A DNA stretch of 64,000 nt. It comes from CBDDEH01 sp965226865. GTDB lineage: Bacteria; Chloroflexota; Dehalococcoidia; Lucifugimonadales; JAGWBF01. Below are positions 24,921-34,030 of this stretch, in pieces (the first letter of the stretch is position 1; every line of letters begins with the position of its first letter). The notes under the pieces were generated by a model. The model was not told where the DNA came from, did not search any database, and was given only the letters and a program-made list of their open reading frames with translations. A program made the translations under genes and the position numbers. Location: contig CBDDEH010000004.1 of the NCBI GenBank assembly GCA_965226865.1, positions 1,612,001 to 1,676,000 of the forward strand. Direction: 5' to 3'.

Positions 24921-26462
24921 TTAGTGTTTGAAGTGCCTTACCCCGGTAAACACCATCGAAATGTGGTTTTTGTCCGCCGCGGCTATAACTTCCTTGTCGC
25001 GTATTGAGCCTCCCGGCTGAGCGATCGCTATGACCCCCCCTTCAGCGGCCAGCTCTATGTTGTCTGGAAAGGGGAAAAAGGCATCCGAGGCCAGCACGCT
25101 GCCCTTCGCGTTGCCTCCAGCCGCTTTGAGGGCCAGGTGGACGCTGTTGACCCTGTTTGGCTGGCCGGCTCCCATGCCCAGAAGAGAATTGTCTCTGGCG
25201 AGTACGATTGCGTTAGACTTCACGTGCTTCCCAGCCTTCCACGCGAAGGCAAGGTCGTTAAGCTCCCCTTCGGTCGGAATGCGTTCTGTGACTGTTTTCC
25301 AGGTGGAGAAGTCTTCCGAGATCGAATCGAAAGTCTGCACCAATATGCCACCGCTAAGAGGGCGCAGATCGTATGAGGTTTCCCGATCCCGAGATGGCGT
25401 TACGGCCAGGATCCTCAAGTTCTTCTTCTTCTTTAAGATATCCAACGCATCCGGTTCATAGCTGGGCGCCACCACCACCTCATAGAACAGGTTGCCCATC
25501 TCTTTTGCGGCATCCGCCGTTACTTCTCTGTTGAAGCCGACGATTCCTCCGAAAGCCGACATTGGATCGCCCGAGTATGCCCTCCGGTAGGCTTCCGCCA
25601 GGTCCTGATGGGTGGCCAACCCGCAGGGGTTGGTGTGCTTGATTACCACCACCGTCGGGCTATCGAAGTCGATGGCCGTGCGCCAGGCCGATTCGGCATC
25701 CAAAAGGTTGTTGAAGGACAGTTCTTTGCCATGAAGTTGCGTCGCTCCGGCGATTCCACCTGTGTCTGATTCGGACACATAAAGGCCGGCTTTTTGATGG
25801 GGGTTCTCGCCGTATCTCAGGTCCTGGAGTTTGTCGTACCTGATGTCCAGCTTTTTGGGCAGACCATTGGTGCCCTCTATGGTGTTACCAGAGGAGTCCA
25901 GATAGCGAGCTATAGCGGTATCGTACAGAGATACATGTTGGAAAGCCTTGAACGCGAGATGACGGCGTTCCTCCAGGCTCAGACCTGAGTCCGACAGCCT
26001 GTCCGCGACCCATCCATAGTCTGCGGGATCGACCACGACGGCAACGGAAGGAAAGTTCTTGGCGCCCGCCCTCAACAGGGTAGGCCCACCAATGTCTATG
26101 TTTTCCAGTGCCTCATCCAAGCCAACGCCCGGCTTGCTTATGGTTTGAGTGAATGGATACAAGTTCACCACCACCATATCGATGGCATCGATGCCCTGCT
26201 CTGCAAGCTGCTTCATGTGATCTGGGCTGTCCCGGCGTGCCAGGAGGCCGCCATGGATCCTTGGGTGGAGGGTCTTTACCCTGCCCTCCAGGATCTCAGG
26301 AGACCCTGTCACTTCGGATACCTGTCGGACCGGCAGACCTCCTTCCTGGGCCAGTGTCTTGTAGGTGCCTCCGGTGCTGATCAGTTCCAAACCCGCCTGG
26401 TCTAGCTTCCGGGCGAACTCCACAATACCCGCCTTATCGTGGACGCTGACAACGGCCCTCAT
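24921..26462 (-). CDS. purH: Bifunctional AICAR formyltransferase/IMP cyclohydrolase PurH
   Basis: About 513 residues catalysing the last two steps of IMP synthesis. N-terminal cyclohydrolase (MGS-like) domain: AVVSVHDKAGIVEFARKL, STGGTYKTL, EILEGRVKTLHPRIHGGLLA. C-terminal transformylase: LHGKELSFNNLLDAESAW, VVIKHTNPCGLA (Lys-His pair), GDPMSAFGGIVGFNR, LGMGAGQPNRVNS and SDAFFPFPDNIE. ATG 26462 has AAGGAG at better spacing than GTG 26468. It follows purM by 12 bases on the minus strand, part of purF-purM-purH. Confidence 0.95.
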   Translation of the reverse strand: MRAVVSVHDKAGIVEFARKLDQAGLELISTGGTYKTLAQEGGLPVRQVSEVTGSPEILEGRVKTLHPRIHGGLLARRDSPDHMKQLAEQGIDAIDMVVVNLYPFTQTISKPGVGLDEALENIDIGGPTLLRAGAKNFPSVAVVVDPADYGWVADRLSDSGLSLEERRHLAFKAFQHVSLYDTAIARYLDSSGNTIEGTNGLPKKLDIRYDKLQDLRYGENPHQKAGLYVSESDTGGIAGATQLHGKELSFNNLLDAESAWRTAIDFDSPTVVVIKHTNPCGLATHQDLAEAYRRAYSGDPMSAFGGIVGFNREVTADAAKEMGNLFYEVVVAPSYEPDALDILKKKKNLRILAVTPSRDRETSYDLRPLSGGILVQTFDSISEDFSTWKTVTERIPTEGELNDLAFAWKAGKHVKSNAIVLARDNSLLGMGAGQPNRVNSVHLALKAAGGNAKGSVLASDAFFPFPDNIELAAEGGVIAIAQPGGSIRDKEVIAAADKNHISMVFTGVRHFKH

Positions 26463-26474
26463 CGACACGGCTCC

Positions 26475-27500
26475 TTATCCCTTGTCTTCAAGTATGACTC
26501 TTTCCTTCCCAACTTGTTTCTCAACCTCTCCCACGATAATCGCTTCGGGGACCAGTTGTTGAATCTCACCCGCGTCCACGGGGGCGCATACCATGACCAT
26601 TCCAATGCCCATGTTGAACACCCGATACATCTCGTTCGTGTCCACATTACCGGTTCGCTGGATCAGGTCGAATATGCGAGGAATGTCCCATGACCGGGCT
26701 TTCACGCGGGCGGACAGGCCCGATGGGAGTACCCTCGGCACATTTTCTTCGAAACCGCCGCCGGTGATGTGTGCCATGCCTTTGATGAATGGCAGCGCCG
26801 GCTCCAGCATGGGGTAATAGCACTTGTGGGGTATGAGCAGCTCTTCGCCCAGAGTGTGGTCAAGGTCATCGTGATGGCCATATAGAACCTCTGGGTCTGA
26901 ATCGATCCCGAATACCCGACGCACCAGTGAAAATCCGTTGGTGTGGACGCCGCTCGAGGGTACTCCGAGTATGGCGTCACCTTCCTGGATGGTCGAGCCA
27001 TCTATCAGCGAGTCTCGTTCCACAGCTCCCACAACGAACCCGGCGAGATCAAACTCGTCCGGTTGGTATATTCCGGGCGTATGGGCGGTCTCGCCACCTA
27101 TCAGCGCGCAACCTGCCTCCCGGCATGCCCACGACATTCCTCTGAGTAACGAGTCGATCAGCTGTACATCCACAGCGTCCATCGACACATAGTCAAGAAA
27201 AAACAGCGGCCTCGCGCCCTTGGTGAGCACGTCGTTGATGTTGAGGTTGACCAGGTCCATCCCGAGGGACTCGAAGTGGCCTAGCTGGGCGCCTATGATC
27301 AGCTTGGTGCCCACGCCGTCGGTACTGGACACCAGCATGGGGTTTTCGTAGCCCTCGAGGCTATATACACCAGCGAATCCCCCCGGGCCTCCAACCACCT
27401 GAGGACCGTGGGTGATGCGGGCGAAGGCGCCTATTCTATCCTTGACTTCTTGGAGGGCATCCTCATCAACTCCCGCGGAGGTGTAGGTTTCTCCGGGCAA
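26475..27500 (-). CDS. purM: Phosphoribosylformylglycinamidine cyclo-ligase (AIR synthetase) PurM
   Basis: About 341 residues. LVSSTDGVGTKLIIGAQ, VNLNINDVLTKGARPLFFLD, GGETAHTPGIYQPDEFDLAG, GVHTNGFSLVRRVF, HITGGGFEENVPRVLP are PurM signatures. It closes the imidazole ring of AIR using ATP, step five of purine synthesis. The start is probably TTG 27500: GGAGGG lies six bases upstream and the protein then begins LPGETYTSAGVD, matching the usual short N-terminus; the longer TTG at 27557 has no ribosome site. Confidence 0.93.
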   Translation of the reverse strand: MPGETYTSAGVDEDALQEVKDRIGAFARITHGPQVVGGPGGFAGVYSLEGYENPMLVSSTDGVGTKLIIGAQLGHFESLGMDLVNLNINDVLTKGARPLFFLDYVSMDAVDVQLIDSLLRGMSWACREAGCALIGGETAHTPGIYQPDEFDLAGFVVGAVERDSLIDGSTIQEGDAILGVPSSGVHTNGFSLVRRVFGIDSDPEVLYGHHDDLDHTLGEELLIPHKCYYPMLEPALPFIKGMAHITGGGFEENVPRVLPSGLSARVKARSWDIPRIFDLIQRTGNVDTNEMYRVFNMGIGMVMVCAPVDAGEIQQLVPEAIIVGEVEKQVGKERVILEDKG

Positions 27501-27593
27501 ATTCAACCCTCCTTCACCACGCCTGAAGTATACATTACGTACGAAGGAAAGCGTCAAGCAAACGCGAAGACTGTCGTATGTGGGATGATGGCC

Positions 27594-29045
27594 CTAAGAC
27601 GGGGCGTTGGCGTGTTCCAGGACCAGCTTGTCCATCTGAAGCTGGACGGGAATAGGATAGTTGCCGGTGAAGCAAGCGTCGCAGAAACTTCCGTTTGAGC
27701 CCCCCACGACTTTTAGAAGCCCCTTCACGCTCAGATATCCCAAGGAATCGGCGCCAATAAAATCGCGTATCGATGGCAGGCTGTGATTGGCCGCGATGAG
27801 CTCTCCCTTGGTGGCCATGTCTACGCCAAGGTGACAAGGATGCCGGATGGGAGGAGCGCACACACGCATGTGCACCTCAGTCGCTCCCGCCTTTCTCAAG
27901 AGGCTGACGACGTGTGGTGTCGTCGTACCGCGTACGATGCTATCATCGACGGCGACTACCCGTTTCCCTCCTATTATCTGGGGCAAGGGGTTGAACTTCA
28001 CTCTAACCCCCAGGTCTCTCATCCGCTGGTCGGGTTGAATGAAGGTGCGGCCCACATAGCGGTTCTTGATCAGGCCCTCACTATAAGGAATACCTGATTC
28101 CTGGGAGTATCCCACGGCCGCGGCCGTGGCCGAGTCGGGTATCCCGATCACCACGTCGGCATCCACGGGATGCTCTCTGGCGAGTTCGGCGCCCATCTCC
28201 TGCCGGGCACTGTAGACCAACTTTTCGTCCAACACGCTGTCGGGCCGGGCAAAGTAGATTAGCTCAAACACACACATTGCCCTGCGCCCGGTGGCACCTG
28301 GCCATATATAGGACCTGACCCCTTCCTTGTCGATAAGGACCGCTTCCGCCGGTTTCAGTTCACGGTGGAATGTGGCGCCGAGATGGTCCAGAGCGCAGGA
28401 TTCCGACGCTACGACCCATCCACCGCCTAGCTTGCCGATGCACAACGGACGTACTCCCAGTGGATCTCTCATGCCGATCAGAGTGTCGTCGGTCAGCACC
28501 ACTGCGGAGTAGGCTCCATGGAGGCTCCGCATACAGTGGGATATTCGCTCCTCCCAGGATTTGCCCGGGGCGTTGGCAAGCAGGTAGGCCATGACTTCGG
28601 AGTCCGTCGTGGAATCGAATTGGCAGCCCCAGTCTTCCTGCAACTCCCGCCTTAGTTCGAGGGCGTTGACCACGTTGCCGTTGTGGCCTAGGGCCAGCTC
28701 TCCGTGGACACCTTTAACCAGAAATGGTTGGGCGTTGCTGGCATTGCTGGAGCCGGTAGTGGAATAGCGGGTATGTCCTATCGCCATATGGCCGGACAGT
28801 GGCTGGAGCTCTTCTTCGCGGAAGATCTGGGTCACCAGACCCATATCTGTGTGGAGTTTGATGGATTGACCGTCGGAGGATGCTATGCCAGCGCTCTCCT
28901 GGCCACGGTGCTGGAGGGCGAAAAGACCAAAAAAGGCGATGCGGCTCGCTTCCCCCTCAGGCATGTAAACCCCGACTACACCACACTCTTCTCGAGGGTG
29001 GTCAAGCGTGGTCGCCAGCCGTGGGGAACCGGCCGCCTTGCTCAC
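27594..29045 (-). CDS. purF: Amidophosphoribosyltransferase PurF
   Basis: 483 residues from GTG 29045. N-terminal Ntn glutaminase with presumed nucleophile Cys21 in REECGVVGVYMPEGEA after a short propeptide, as in the Bacillus-type enzyme that is processed and carries an Fe-S cluster (Cys in CDACFTG and IRHPCHLGV fit that). The PRPP-binding loop is VVAVDDSIVRGTT. It commits PRPP and glutamine to purine synthesis. First gene of the purF-purM-purH run; about 90 bases separate it from purM. Confidence 0.95.
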   Translation of the reverse strand: MSKAAGSPRLATTLDHPREECGVVGVYMPEGEASRIAFFGLFALQHRGQESAGIASSDGQSIKLHTDMGLVTQIFREEELQPLSGHMAIGHTRYSTTGSSNASNAQPFLVKGVHGELALGHNGNVVNALELRRELQEDWGCQFDSTTDSEVMAYLLANAPGKSWEERISHCMRSLHGAYSAVVLTDDTLIGMRDPLGVRPLCIGKLGGGWVVASESCALDHLGATFHRELKPAEAVLIDKEGVRSYIWPGATGRRAMCVFELIYFARPDSVLDEKLVYSARQEMGAELAREHPVDADVVIGIPDSATAAAVGYSQESGIPYSEGLIKNRYVGRTFIQPDQRMRDLGVRVKFNPLPQIIGGKRVVAVDDSIVRGTTTPHVVSLLRKAGATEVHMRVCAPPIRHPCHLGVDMATKGELIAANHSLPSIRDFIGADSLGYLSVKGLLKVVGGSNGSFCDACFTGNYPIPVQLQMDKLVLEHANAPS

Positions 29046-29266
29046 AGCCTCATTCTACTCGTGGCCTAAATCAAGGTCAATAGTGAAACCCCCTGATTTA
29101 AAGGCACATGGGTTTTGCGATTTTAAAAAGGGTGTTTCCAGGGGCGGTCACGATTTTTTCACGAACATCTGCGATGTCTTCACGAAACCATCACACGGGC
29201 TTGGTTATGGTGTTGCTAAGTTTATTGTAGCCCTTCAGATAGCCCTTATTTTTAAGGAGTTTAGGT

Positions 29267-29485
29267 ATGATCAAGCACTTCTCTATAATTTACGCCGGCC
29301 ACATCGACATGGAAAACATGGGAAACAATGGAACGGTCTCGCCGATTCTGTGCACCCCCAAAGAAGTTATGAAAGAGCAACTGACTCGCTTCGCCGAAGA
29401 GGTGATGCCAGCTTTTAAGAACCGCGACGCAAAGCCTGGGAAGCAATCTGGTACCATAGCTCCGGCGGCCAGGGGCTCCTATTGA
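29267..29485 (+). CDS. Internally deleted luciferase-like monooxygenase remnant
   Basis: 72 residues. The first 28 (MIKHFSIIYAGHIDMENMG) resemble the N-terminus of flavin-dependent luciferase-like monooxygenases common in this lineage, and CTPKEVMKEQLTRFAEEVMP resembles their C-terminal end, with about 300 middle residues absent. The junction is in frame. A ribosome site TAAGGAG precedes the ATG. It may be a genuine small ORF left after an internal deletion, or an unrelated short protein. The matching to the family is from memory of motifs, so moderate confidence. Confidence 0.4.
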   Translation: MIKHFSIIYAGHIDMENMGNNGTVSPILCTPKEVMKEQLTRFAEEVMPAFKNRDAKPGKQSGTIAPAARGSY

Positions 29486-29526
29486 CACGGGCCGCCTTTG
29501 TTTAGAAACTAGACACGGAGGTAATT

Positions 29527-30723
29527 ATGGGCAAGAAATACATTGGTGGAGAACGACCTGACTATTTGGTCATCGACTCGGACTCCCACGTCGATGAGAC
29601 CAAGGTGCAGGCATGGAAGATTTTCCCAGAGCATCTACGAGGCCTAGCACCGAGAGAATTTGTCGACTCCACGCAACCGGACCTCACCGAAGAAGAGCGC
29701 AACAAGCAGATAAATCCATATCTCAAATATACCCGGATCACCGTTGTCGAGCACACGAAGACCTTCCCCAACGCCGACTACCGTTCGGGTCCGTATGGGT
29801 TCCTGCCTGATTGGACCCCCGAGGGCGAATGGCACAACCGCGACGGGGAACGAGACGCGACAAAGCGTCTCCCGGACATGGATGAAGAAGGGGTGGATAT
29901 CACCCACATATTCGGCAGCTACCATCAGTCCATGAACTGCCTTATAGACAATCCAGAGGTGTCTCTATACTGGTGTCGCGGATGGAATGACTGGGCCGCG
30001 GAGTATCGCAAACCGGACCCAAAGCGTATCCTGGCCACCGCGCTCGTGCCCCTTGGCGACGTTGAGGCAGGCGTTGGTGAAACTCGCCGGGCCGTCAGCG
30101 AACTGGGGCTTGATTCCATAAGCATGCCGGCTCAGTTCAAGCGAGAATGGACCTGGAAAGAACGCTTCTACCCCATCTTCGAGGAGTGCGAAAAGCTGGG
30201 CGTTCCCATCGCAATGCACGTGAACACCATGTTCGGTACGGGTCAGAGGCGGCTGGATAACCTCTTCTACAAGCACATATTCATGGGGTCCGACTGCCCA
30301 TATTCCGTCGTCGGATTCGTGGCCAGCGGTGTTCTGGAGACATTCCCGAAGTTGAGAGTGGTCTGGTGTGAGCAGGGGGTGGGTTGGCTGCCCTATTACA
30401 TGGACCGCCTTCAAGAGCATCTGGAAATGTTTCCGGGTTTTGTCCCAGACCCCAAGAAAGACCCTCGAGACTACTTCGGTGACCAGCTATTCATCTCCGC
30501 GGAGCCAGAAGAGATAGACTATGTACCCTTTATCAAGAAGAAGATGGGCATCGAGGGCATAGTCCTGGGCACCGACTATTCCCACCCTGACAGTATCTCG
30601 CCGAGGTCGATACAACGCATCCTTGATTACCCCGAGCTTTCCGACGACGACAAGAAGAAGGTGCTGTCGGACAACCCTGCGAGGCTTTGGGGCATTTCTA
30701 CCGACGGGAAGAACGGCAAGTAG
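29527..30723 (+). CDS. Amidohydrolase-family metal-dependent hydrolase
   Basis: 398 residues of the amidohydrolase 2 (TIM-barrel) family. VIDSDSHVDE holds the DxH-type metal site near the N-terminus; PIAMHVNTMFG and GSDCPYSVVGFVASGVLE, then FPKLRVVWCEQGVGWLPYYMDRL and IVLGTDYSHPDS (catalytic Asp) follow the family order. Members are decarboxylases or hydrolases of aromatic or cyclic acids; substrate cannot be told. Good ribosome site (ACGGAGG) before ATG 29527. Together with the monooxygenase remnant upstream it suggests a catabolic locus typical of SAR202-like genomes (inference). Confidence 0.85.
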   Translation: MGKKYIGGERPDYLVIDSDSHVDETKVQAWKIFPEHLRGLAPREFVDSTQPDLTEEERNKQINPYLKYTRITVVEHTKTFPNADYRSGPYGFLPDWTPEGEWHNRDGERDATKRLPDMDEEGVDITHIFGSYHQSMNCLIDNPEVSLYWCRGWNDWAAEYRKPDPKRILATALVPLGDVEAGVGETRRAVSELGLDSISMPAQFKREWTWKERFYPIFEECEKLGVPIAMHVNTMFGTGQRRLDNLFYKHIFMGSDCPYSVVGFVASGVLETFPKLRVVWCEQGVGWLPYYMDRLQEHLEMFPGFVPDPKKDPRDYFGDQLFISAEPEEIDYVPFIKKKMGIEGIVLGTDYSHPDSISPRSIQRILDYPELSDDDKKKVLSDNPARLWGISTDGKNGK

Positions 30724-30726
30724 TAG

Positions 30727-31539
30727 CTACTCGCGCCAGGTCATCCCTTCCGTCGCCTTGAGGAATCGGTCCACCAATCGAGGGTTCGAGGCGATAGCGC
30801 TTTGGAACTTTGTTGTGGCCGCATCGCCATCTTTATTTACCACGCTGCCGCCCGCCTCGGAAACAAGCAGTATTCCGGATGCCAGGTCCCAGGGTGACAG
30901 GTGATGATGGAAGTAGAGATCGATGCGTCCGCAGGCGGTGTAGGCGAGCCCCAGCGCCGCCGATCCCATTACCCGAATAGTTTGCATACCGGGCCAGAGC
31001 CCTCTGATCAGCTCCAGGGCTTCCGCCGCTGCCTTATCCGAGTAGCCCATGTCGAACCCGATGAGACACTCGCTTATCTCCTGCTTTGACGAGACGGATA
31101 TGGGATTGCCGTTTAAATAAGCGCCTTTGCCCTTCTCGGTAGAGAACAATTCGTCTTTGATCGGGTCGTACGTCACGCCCAGCAGCACGTCATCACCCTT
31201 GGTCAATGCCAGGGCTACGGCAAAATGAGGGATTCCTGAAGCGTAGTTCTTGGAACCGTCCAGTGGGTCCAGAATCCAGCTGTAACCCGACGATGTCGCA
31301 ACGGGTTCAGATTCCTCCGCCAGTATCCCGAAAGCGGGATACTCTTGCTGCAACAGGTCGATCGTTTCCTTCTCAGCCGCCAGGTCCACGTCGGTTACGA
31401 CGTTGGCCCGGCCCTTGGATGTGACCTCTTTTTGGGTGTGAAACCGGTTGCGGATTATTTCGCCGGCGAGCTTTACGGCAGCAACGGCGACTTCCGGAGC
31501 GCTCTTGCCGCTACTAGATGTGGGAACAACTTCACCCAA
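30727..31539 (-). CDS. Inositol monophosphatase family protein
   Basis: About 270 residues from TTG 31539. Metal and phosphate residues appear in FGILAEES, ILDPLDGSKNYASGIPHFAV (the DPxDG motif) and SPWDLASGILLVSEAGG. Members hydrolyse inositol phosphate, fructose bisphosphate or PAP. The longer frame to 31761 overlaps trpS with non-family text, so I reject that start. It is 11 bases after trpS on the same strand. Substrate uncertain. Confidence 0.87.
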   Translation of the reverse strand: MGEVVPTSSSGKSAPEVAVAAVKLAGEIIRNRFHTQKEVTSKGRANVVTDVDLAAEKETIDLLQQEYPAFGILAEESEPVATSSGYSWILDPLDGSKNYASGIPHFAVALALTKGDDVLLGVTYDPIKDELFSTEKGKGAYLNGNPISVSSKQEISECLIGFDMGYSDKAAAEALELIRGLWPGMQTIRVMGSAALGLAYTACGRIDLYFHHHLSPWDLASGILLVSEAGGSVVNKDGDAATTKFQSAIASNPRLVDRFLKATEGMTWRE

Positions 31540-31550
31540 CTGTTTTATCG

Positions 31551-32549
31551 CTAACCCAGGCCCATCTTTTCCGTTACTTCCGCGATGGTCTCCCTGGCTA
31601 TCACTCGCGCCTTCTCGGCTCCGGCAGCCAACACCTCTTTGACATAGTCCGGCCGGGTCTCGAACTCGCGCCGCCGCTCCCTCAGAGGTTCCAGGTACTG
31701 ATTGATCCGTTCCGCAAGCTGGGCCTTGCAGTCCACACATCCCCGTTTGGCTGTCGTGCACTCGTCGTACACCACTTCGATCTCACCAGGGTTGAAGATT
31801 TTGTGAAGGGAGTAGACGTTGCAGACCTCGGGCCGGCCCGGAATATCCCGCTTGACGCGTTGGGGGTCGGTGAAGGCCGTGAGCACCCTTTTTTTAGTCT
31901 CTTCGGGCGTCGCCGCCAGGTCCACGTGGTTGTCCACGGTCTTGCTCATCTTCTGTTTGCCCTCGAGGCCGAGGATCAGAGGAGCTTCTGTGAGCTTGGC
32001 CTGAGGCTCGGGGAAGGTGTCGCCGAATTTGTTGTTGAACCTCCGAACTATCTCCCTCGCCAGCTCCAGGTGGGGGACCTGGTCTTCACCCACTGGTACC
32101 GTGTCGGCCTTGTACAGGATGATATCGGCGGTCTGCAGTACGGGATAGCCCACCAGCCCGTAGTTCACCGACTCCTCGGTCTGGCTCATTTGACGCACCT
32201 TCTCTTTGAAGGTGGGCACCCTTAATAGCCAGCCCAGGGGCGTGACCATGCTGAGAAGAGTGTGGAGCGTCATCACCTCGGGAACATGGGACTGGACGAA
32301 TATGACGCTGCGTTCCGGATCGAGACCGGCCGCCAGCCAGTCCAGCACCATCTCGTTGATGTTGGGCTTTATCTCGTTTACTTCTTCGGCGGAAGTTATG
32401 GTGGTGAGGGCGTGGATATCCACGGCGGCATAGATACATTCGTAGCTGTCCTGTAAGTCCACCCAGTTCTTCAGGGCTCCCAGATAGTTGCCGAGATGGA
32501 GCCGTCCGGTAGGACGCATCCCTGAGAATATGCGGCCGTTTTTCGCCAT
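31551..32549 (-). CDS. trpS: Tryptophan-tRNA ligase
   Basis: 332 residues of class I aminoacyl-tRNA synthetase. RIFSGMRPTGRLHLGNYLGA holds the HIGH-like motif and LEGKQKMSKTVDN the KMSKS motif; GLVGYPVLQTADIILYKAD and VGEDQVPHLELAREI are tryptophan-specific segments. It charges tRNA-Trp. A CVDCK pair near residue 270 is common in bacterial TrpS of this type. ATG 32549. Upstream on the right lies non-coding repeat DNA. Confidence 0.95.
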   Translation of the reverse strand: MAKNGRIFSGMRPTGRLHLGNYLGALKNWVDLQDSYECIYAAVDIHALTTITSAEEVNEIKPNINEMVLDWLAAGLDPERSVIFVQSHVPEVMTLHTLLSMVTPLGWLLRVPTFKEKVRQMSQTEESVNYGLVGYPVLQTADIILYKADTVPVGEDQVPHLELAREIVRRFNNKFGDTFPEPQAKLTEAPLILGLEGKQKMSKTVDNHVDLAATPEETKKRVLTAFTDPQRVKRDIPGRPEVCNVYSLHKIFNPGEIEVVYDECTTAKRGCVDCKAQLAERINQYLEPLRERRREFETRPDYVKEVLAAGAEKARVIARETIAEVTEKMGLG

Positions 32550-32694
32550 GTTTTTGCCCCTCCGAATGCCTTGGGGAGTCTAGCATATCGACCGCCACCC
32601 ATGCCAGACCAACAGGGCTGTCTCCAAACCCCACTTGAAGGGAGCTCCCCCTTAATTCCTTTTCGACCATCCCCTCGACATAAGATCGGGGGAC

Positions 32695-32721
32695 GCCCCG
32701 TCCGCCTCAGGCGGACGGGGC
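32695..32721. repeat. GC-rich palindrome
   Basis: GCCCCGTCCGCC-TCA-GGCGGACGGGGC: perfect 12-bp arms, 3-base loop, about 145 bases upstream of trpS. Could act as a terminator-like or REP-like element. Confidence 0.7.
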
Positions 32722-32736
32722 TGGCCAGGAAGGGGG

Positions 32737-32764
32737 TTCTTCGACATGCTCAGAATGAGCGGGG
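32737..32764 (+). repeat. Dispersed repeat, family A
   Basis: TTCTTCGACATGCTCAGAAT followed by GAGCGGGG, a variant of the TTCGACAGGCTCAGGATGAG element. Confidence 0.6.
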
Positions 32765-33214
32765 AAGGTGGGGGCCAGGCCCTCAGGACACCCTTGTTTG
32801 GGCACCGTCCAGGAAGGAACCCTTTGTCCTTCCCTGGAAGGGTCAGGATGAGATGGGAATGGGGGGACACCCCCAAGCCCCCGCCAAAGGGGCACGCCCC
32901 TCTGGACTCCCGTATTTGTGACTACCCGCCCGCCCAGGCGTGGTGCCGAGGGATGGGGAAGCAGGGGGCGTCCCGTAATTTTTTGCTCCTTAGTTTGAAT
33001 TTACTTTCGTTGGGCAGGAGGGACAGCATCGGGGCGTCGGCGCATCTCTTTTACTCTCTACCTGGTACCTGGCCGTTGCTGGAGTGATAGCGCAGGCCGG
33101 CCATTTGCCCCGCTATTCCGTTATCCTCGTGTATCTCTACACTGCCTTCTATGAACATCTCACGGGGGGGCCAATGGCCCTCCGGCTTAAAGTTCTCCCC
33201 AATGCTGTCTCTCC

Positions 33215-33266
33215 TGTGGGGAGCTGCCCACCGCGTACACGGAGTGAGCGTGGGCAGCTCCCCACA
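33215..33266. repeat. 17-bp inverted repeat with 18-base loop
   Basis: TGTGGGGAGCTGCCCAC (33215-33231) is the exact reverse complement of 33250-33266. The compact form and position inside a broken frame suggest insertion of a small non-coding mobile element. Confidence 0.75.
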
Positions 33267-33398
33267 GCCGGTCACGACGCTGGCCTCTGAGCCCTTCAGC
33301 CTCATGGTGTCCAGCCCGCGGTAGTCCCGGACTTTCTCGGCCACCATGCAACGACGGCTCAGCTACTAGACCATCCCCTGGCATCTATCGTCGGGGGT

Positions 33399-33425
33399 CC
33401 TTCGACAGGCTCAGGATGAGCGGGG
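33399..33425 (+). repeat. Dispersed repeat, family A
   Basis: CCTTCGACAGGCTCAGGATG followed by AGCGGGG; the clearest copy of the family in the window. The core also occurs inside the IS1182-like transposase (8359-8382). Confidence 0.65.
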
Positions 33426-33607
33426 AAGTGGGGACGCCCCCGGAACACCGGCCCGCCTGTGTGGTTTTGCGCGCGCAGGACAAAGAAGGGACGGACCTTT
33501 TCGGGTTCGTCCCTATCGCATGCGGTATGCCCAGATGATAAGGCTAGGGGGTGGGTAGTAGGGCGGTCAATGGGGTGATGACAGAAAAAAGCGAGGGGTG
33601 TTCAGAG

Positions 33608-33630
33608 GGGCCCGCCCCTCTGGCGGGCCC
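33608..33630 (+). terminator. Orphan terminator-like hairpin
   Basis: GGGCCCGCC-CCTCT-GGCGGGCCC, 9-bp stem, followed by TTTATTT. No plus-strand gene ends before it. Confidence 0.5.
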
Positions 33631-33637
33631 TTTATTT

Positions 33638-33676
33638 CCCCCTTCCTCATAGGAAGGGGGCCAGGGGGATGGTCGA
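33638..33676 (+). repeat. Dispersed repeat, family B
   Basis: CCCCCTTCCT-CAT-AGGAAGGGGG palindrome, then CCAGGGGGATGGTCGAT. The same unit recurs at 37102-37143, and pieces in reverse at 32659-32676 and 33368-33381. Confidence 0.65.
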
Positions 33677-33842
33677 TTTGACACGGGTGTGAGATACATG
33701 GAACATCACCGCCATCCCAAAAAGTCAGGTCTTTGTACTGGAGGCCTGATTTCATATTCCGCCACTGGCGGACCGATTCTCCCCTCCCTATGACCCAGAA
33801 ATAGTCTTTCAGGCGCTGGCAAAACTCTCTAGGAGGCTGGTA

Positions 33843-33971
33843 ATGGCTAAGGTCATCTCTTCACGAGCACGCGGCAGAAACGTTGGAAAACTGTCCCTCA
33901 TAGGACTGGCGGCGGTGGCTGCGCTGCTTGCGGTGCAATCACGGCGTGGCCCGCCCAGGCGGCGCCCATAG
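33843..33971 (+). CDS. Secreted beta-helix protein, signal peptide fragment
   Basis: ATG 33843 follows CTAGGAGGCTGGTA. It encodes a basic N-terminus (KVISSRARGRN) and hydrophobic core (LSLIGLAAVAALLAV). The frame then fails: GCGGTGCAATC should read GTGGCAATC (one G missing at 33935), which would continue AITAWPAQAAPIETVSNLND with a signal-peptidase site after AQA. So this is the export signal of the gene spanning 33843-36864, not a separate peptide. Confidence 0.65.
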   Translation: MAKVISSRARGRNVGKLSLIGLAAVAALLAVQSRRGPPRRRP

Positions 33972-34030
33972 AAACCGTTTCGAACCTCAACGACAGCGGT
34001 CCGGACTCCCTGCGGGCGGCCATTGCCAAC

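Larger units (their letters stand above)
32550..33842. other. Repeat-rich region with no convincing gene
   Basis: About 1.3 kb between divergent trpS and the beta-helix gene. It holds GC-rich palindromes and dispersed repeats listed separately (32695, 32737, 33215, 33399, 33608, 33638). One minus-strand frame, 33051-33347, gives 98 residues (GHWPPREMFIEGSVEIHEDN) with no ribosome site and is itself interrupted by the 33215 inverted repeat; I do not call it a gene. Confidence 0.6.

Noticed and set aside
30727..31761. Long version of the inositol-monophosphatase gene starting at 31761
   Set aside because: The first 70 residues lie inside trpS and have no family similarity; TTG 31539 fits the normal length.
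33051..33347. 98-residue minus-strand frame as a gene
   Set aside because: No ribosome site, interrupted by an inverted repeat, no recognisable domain.
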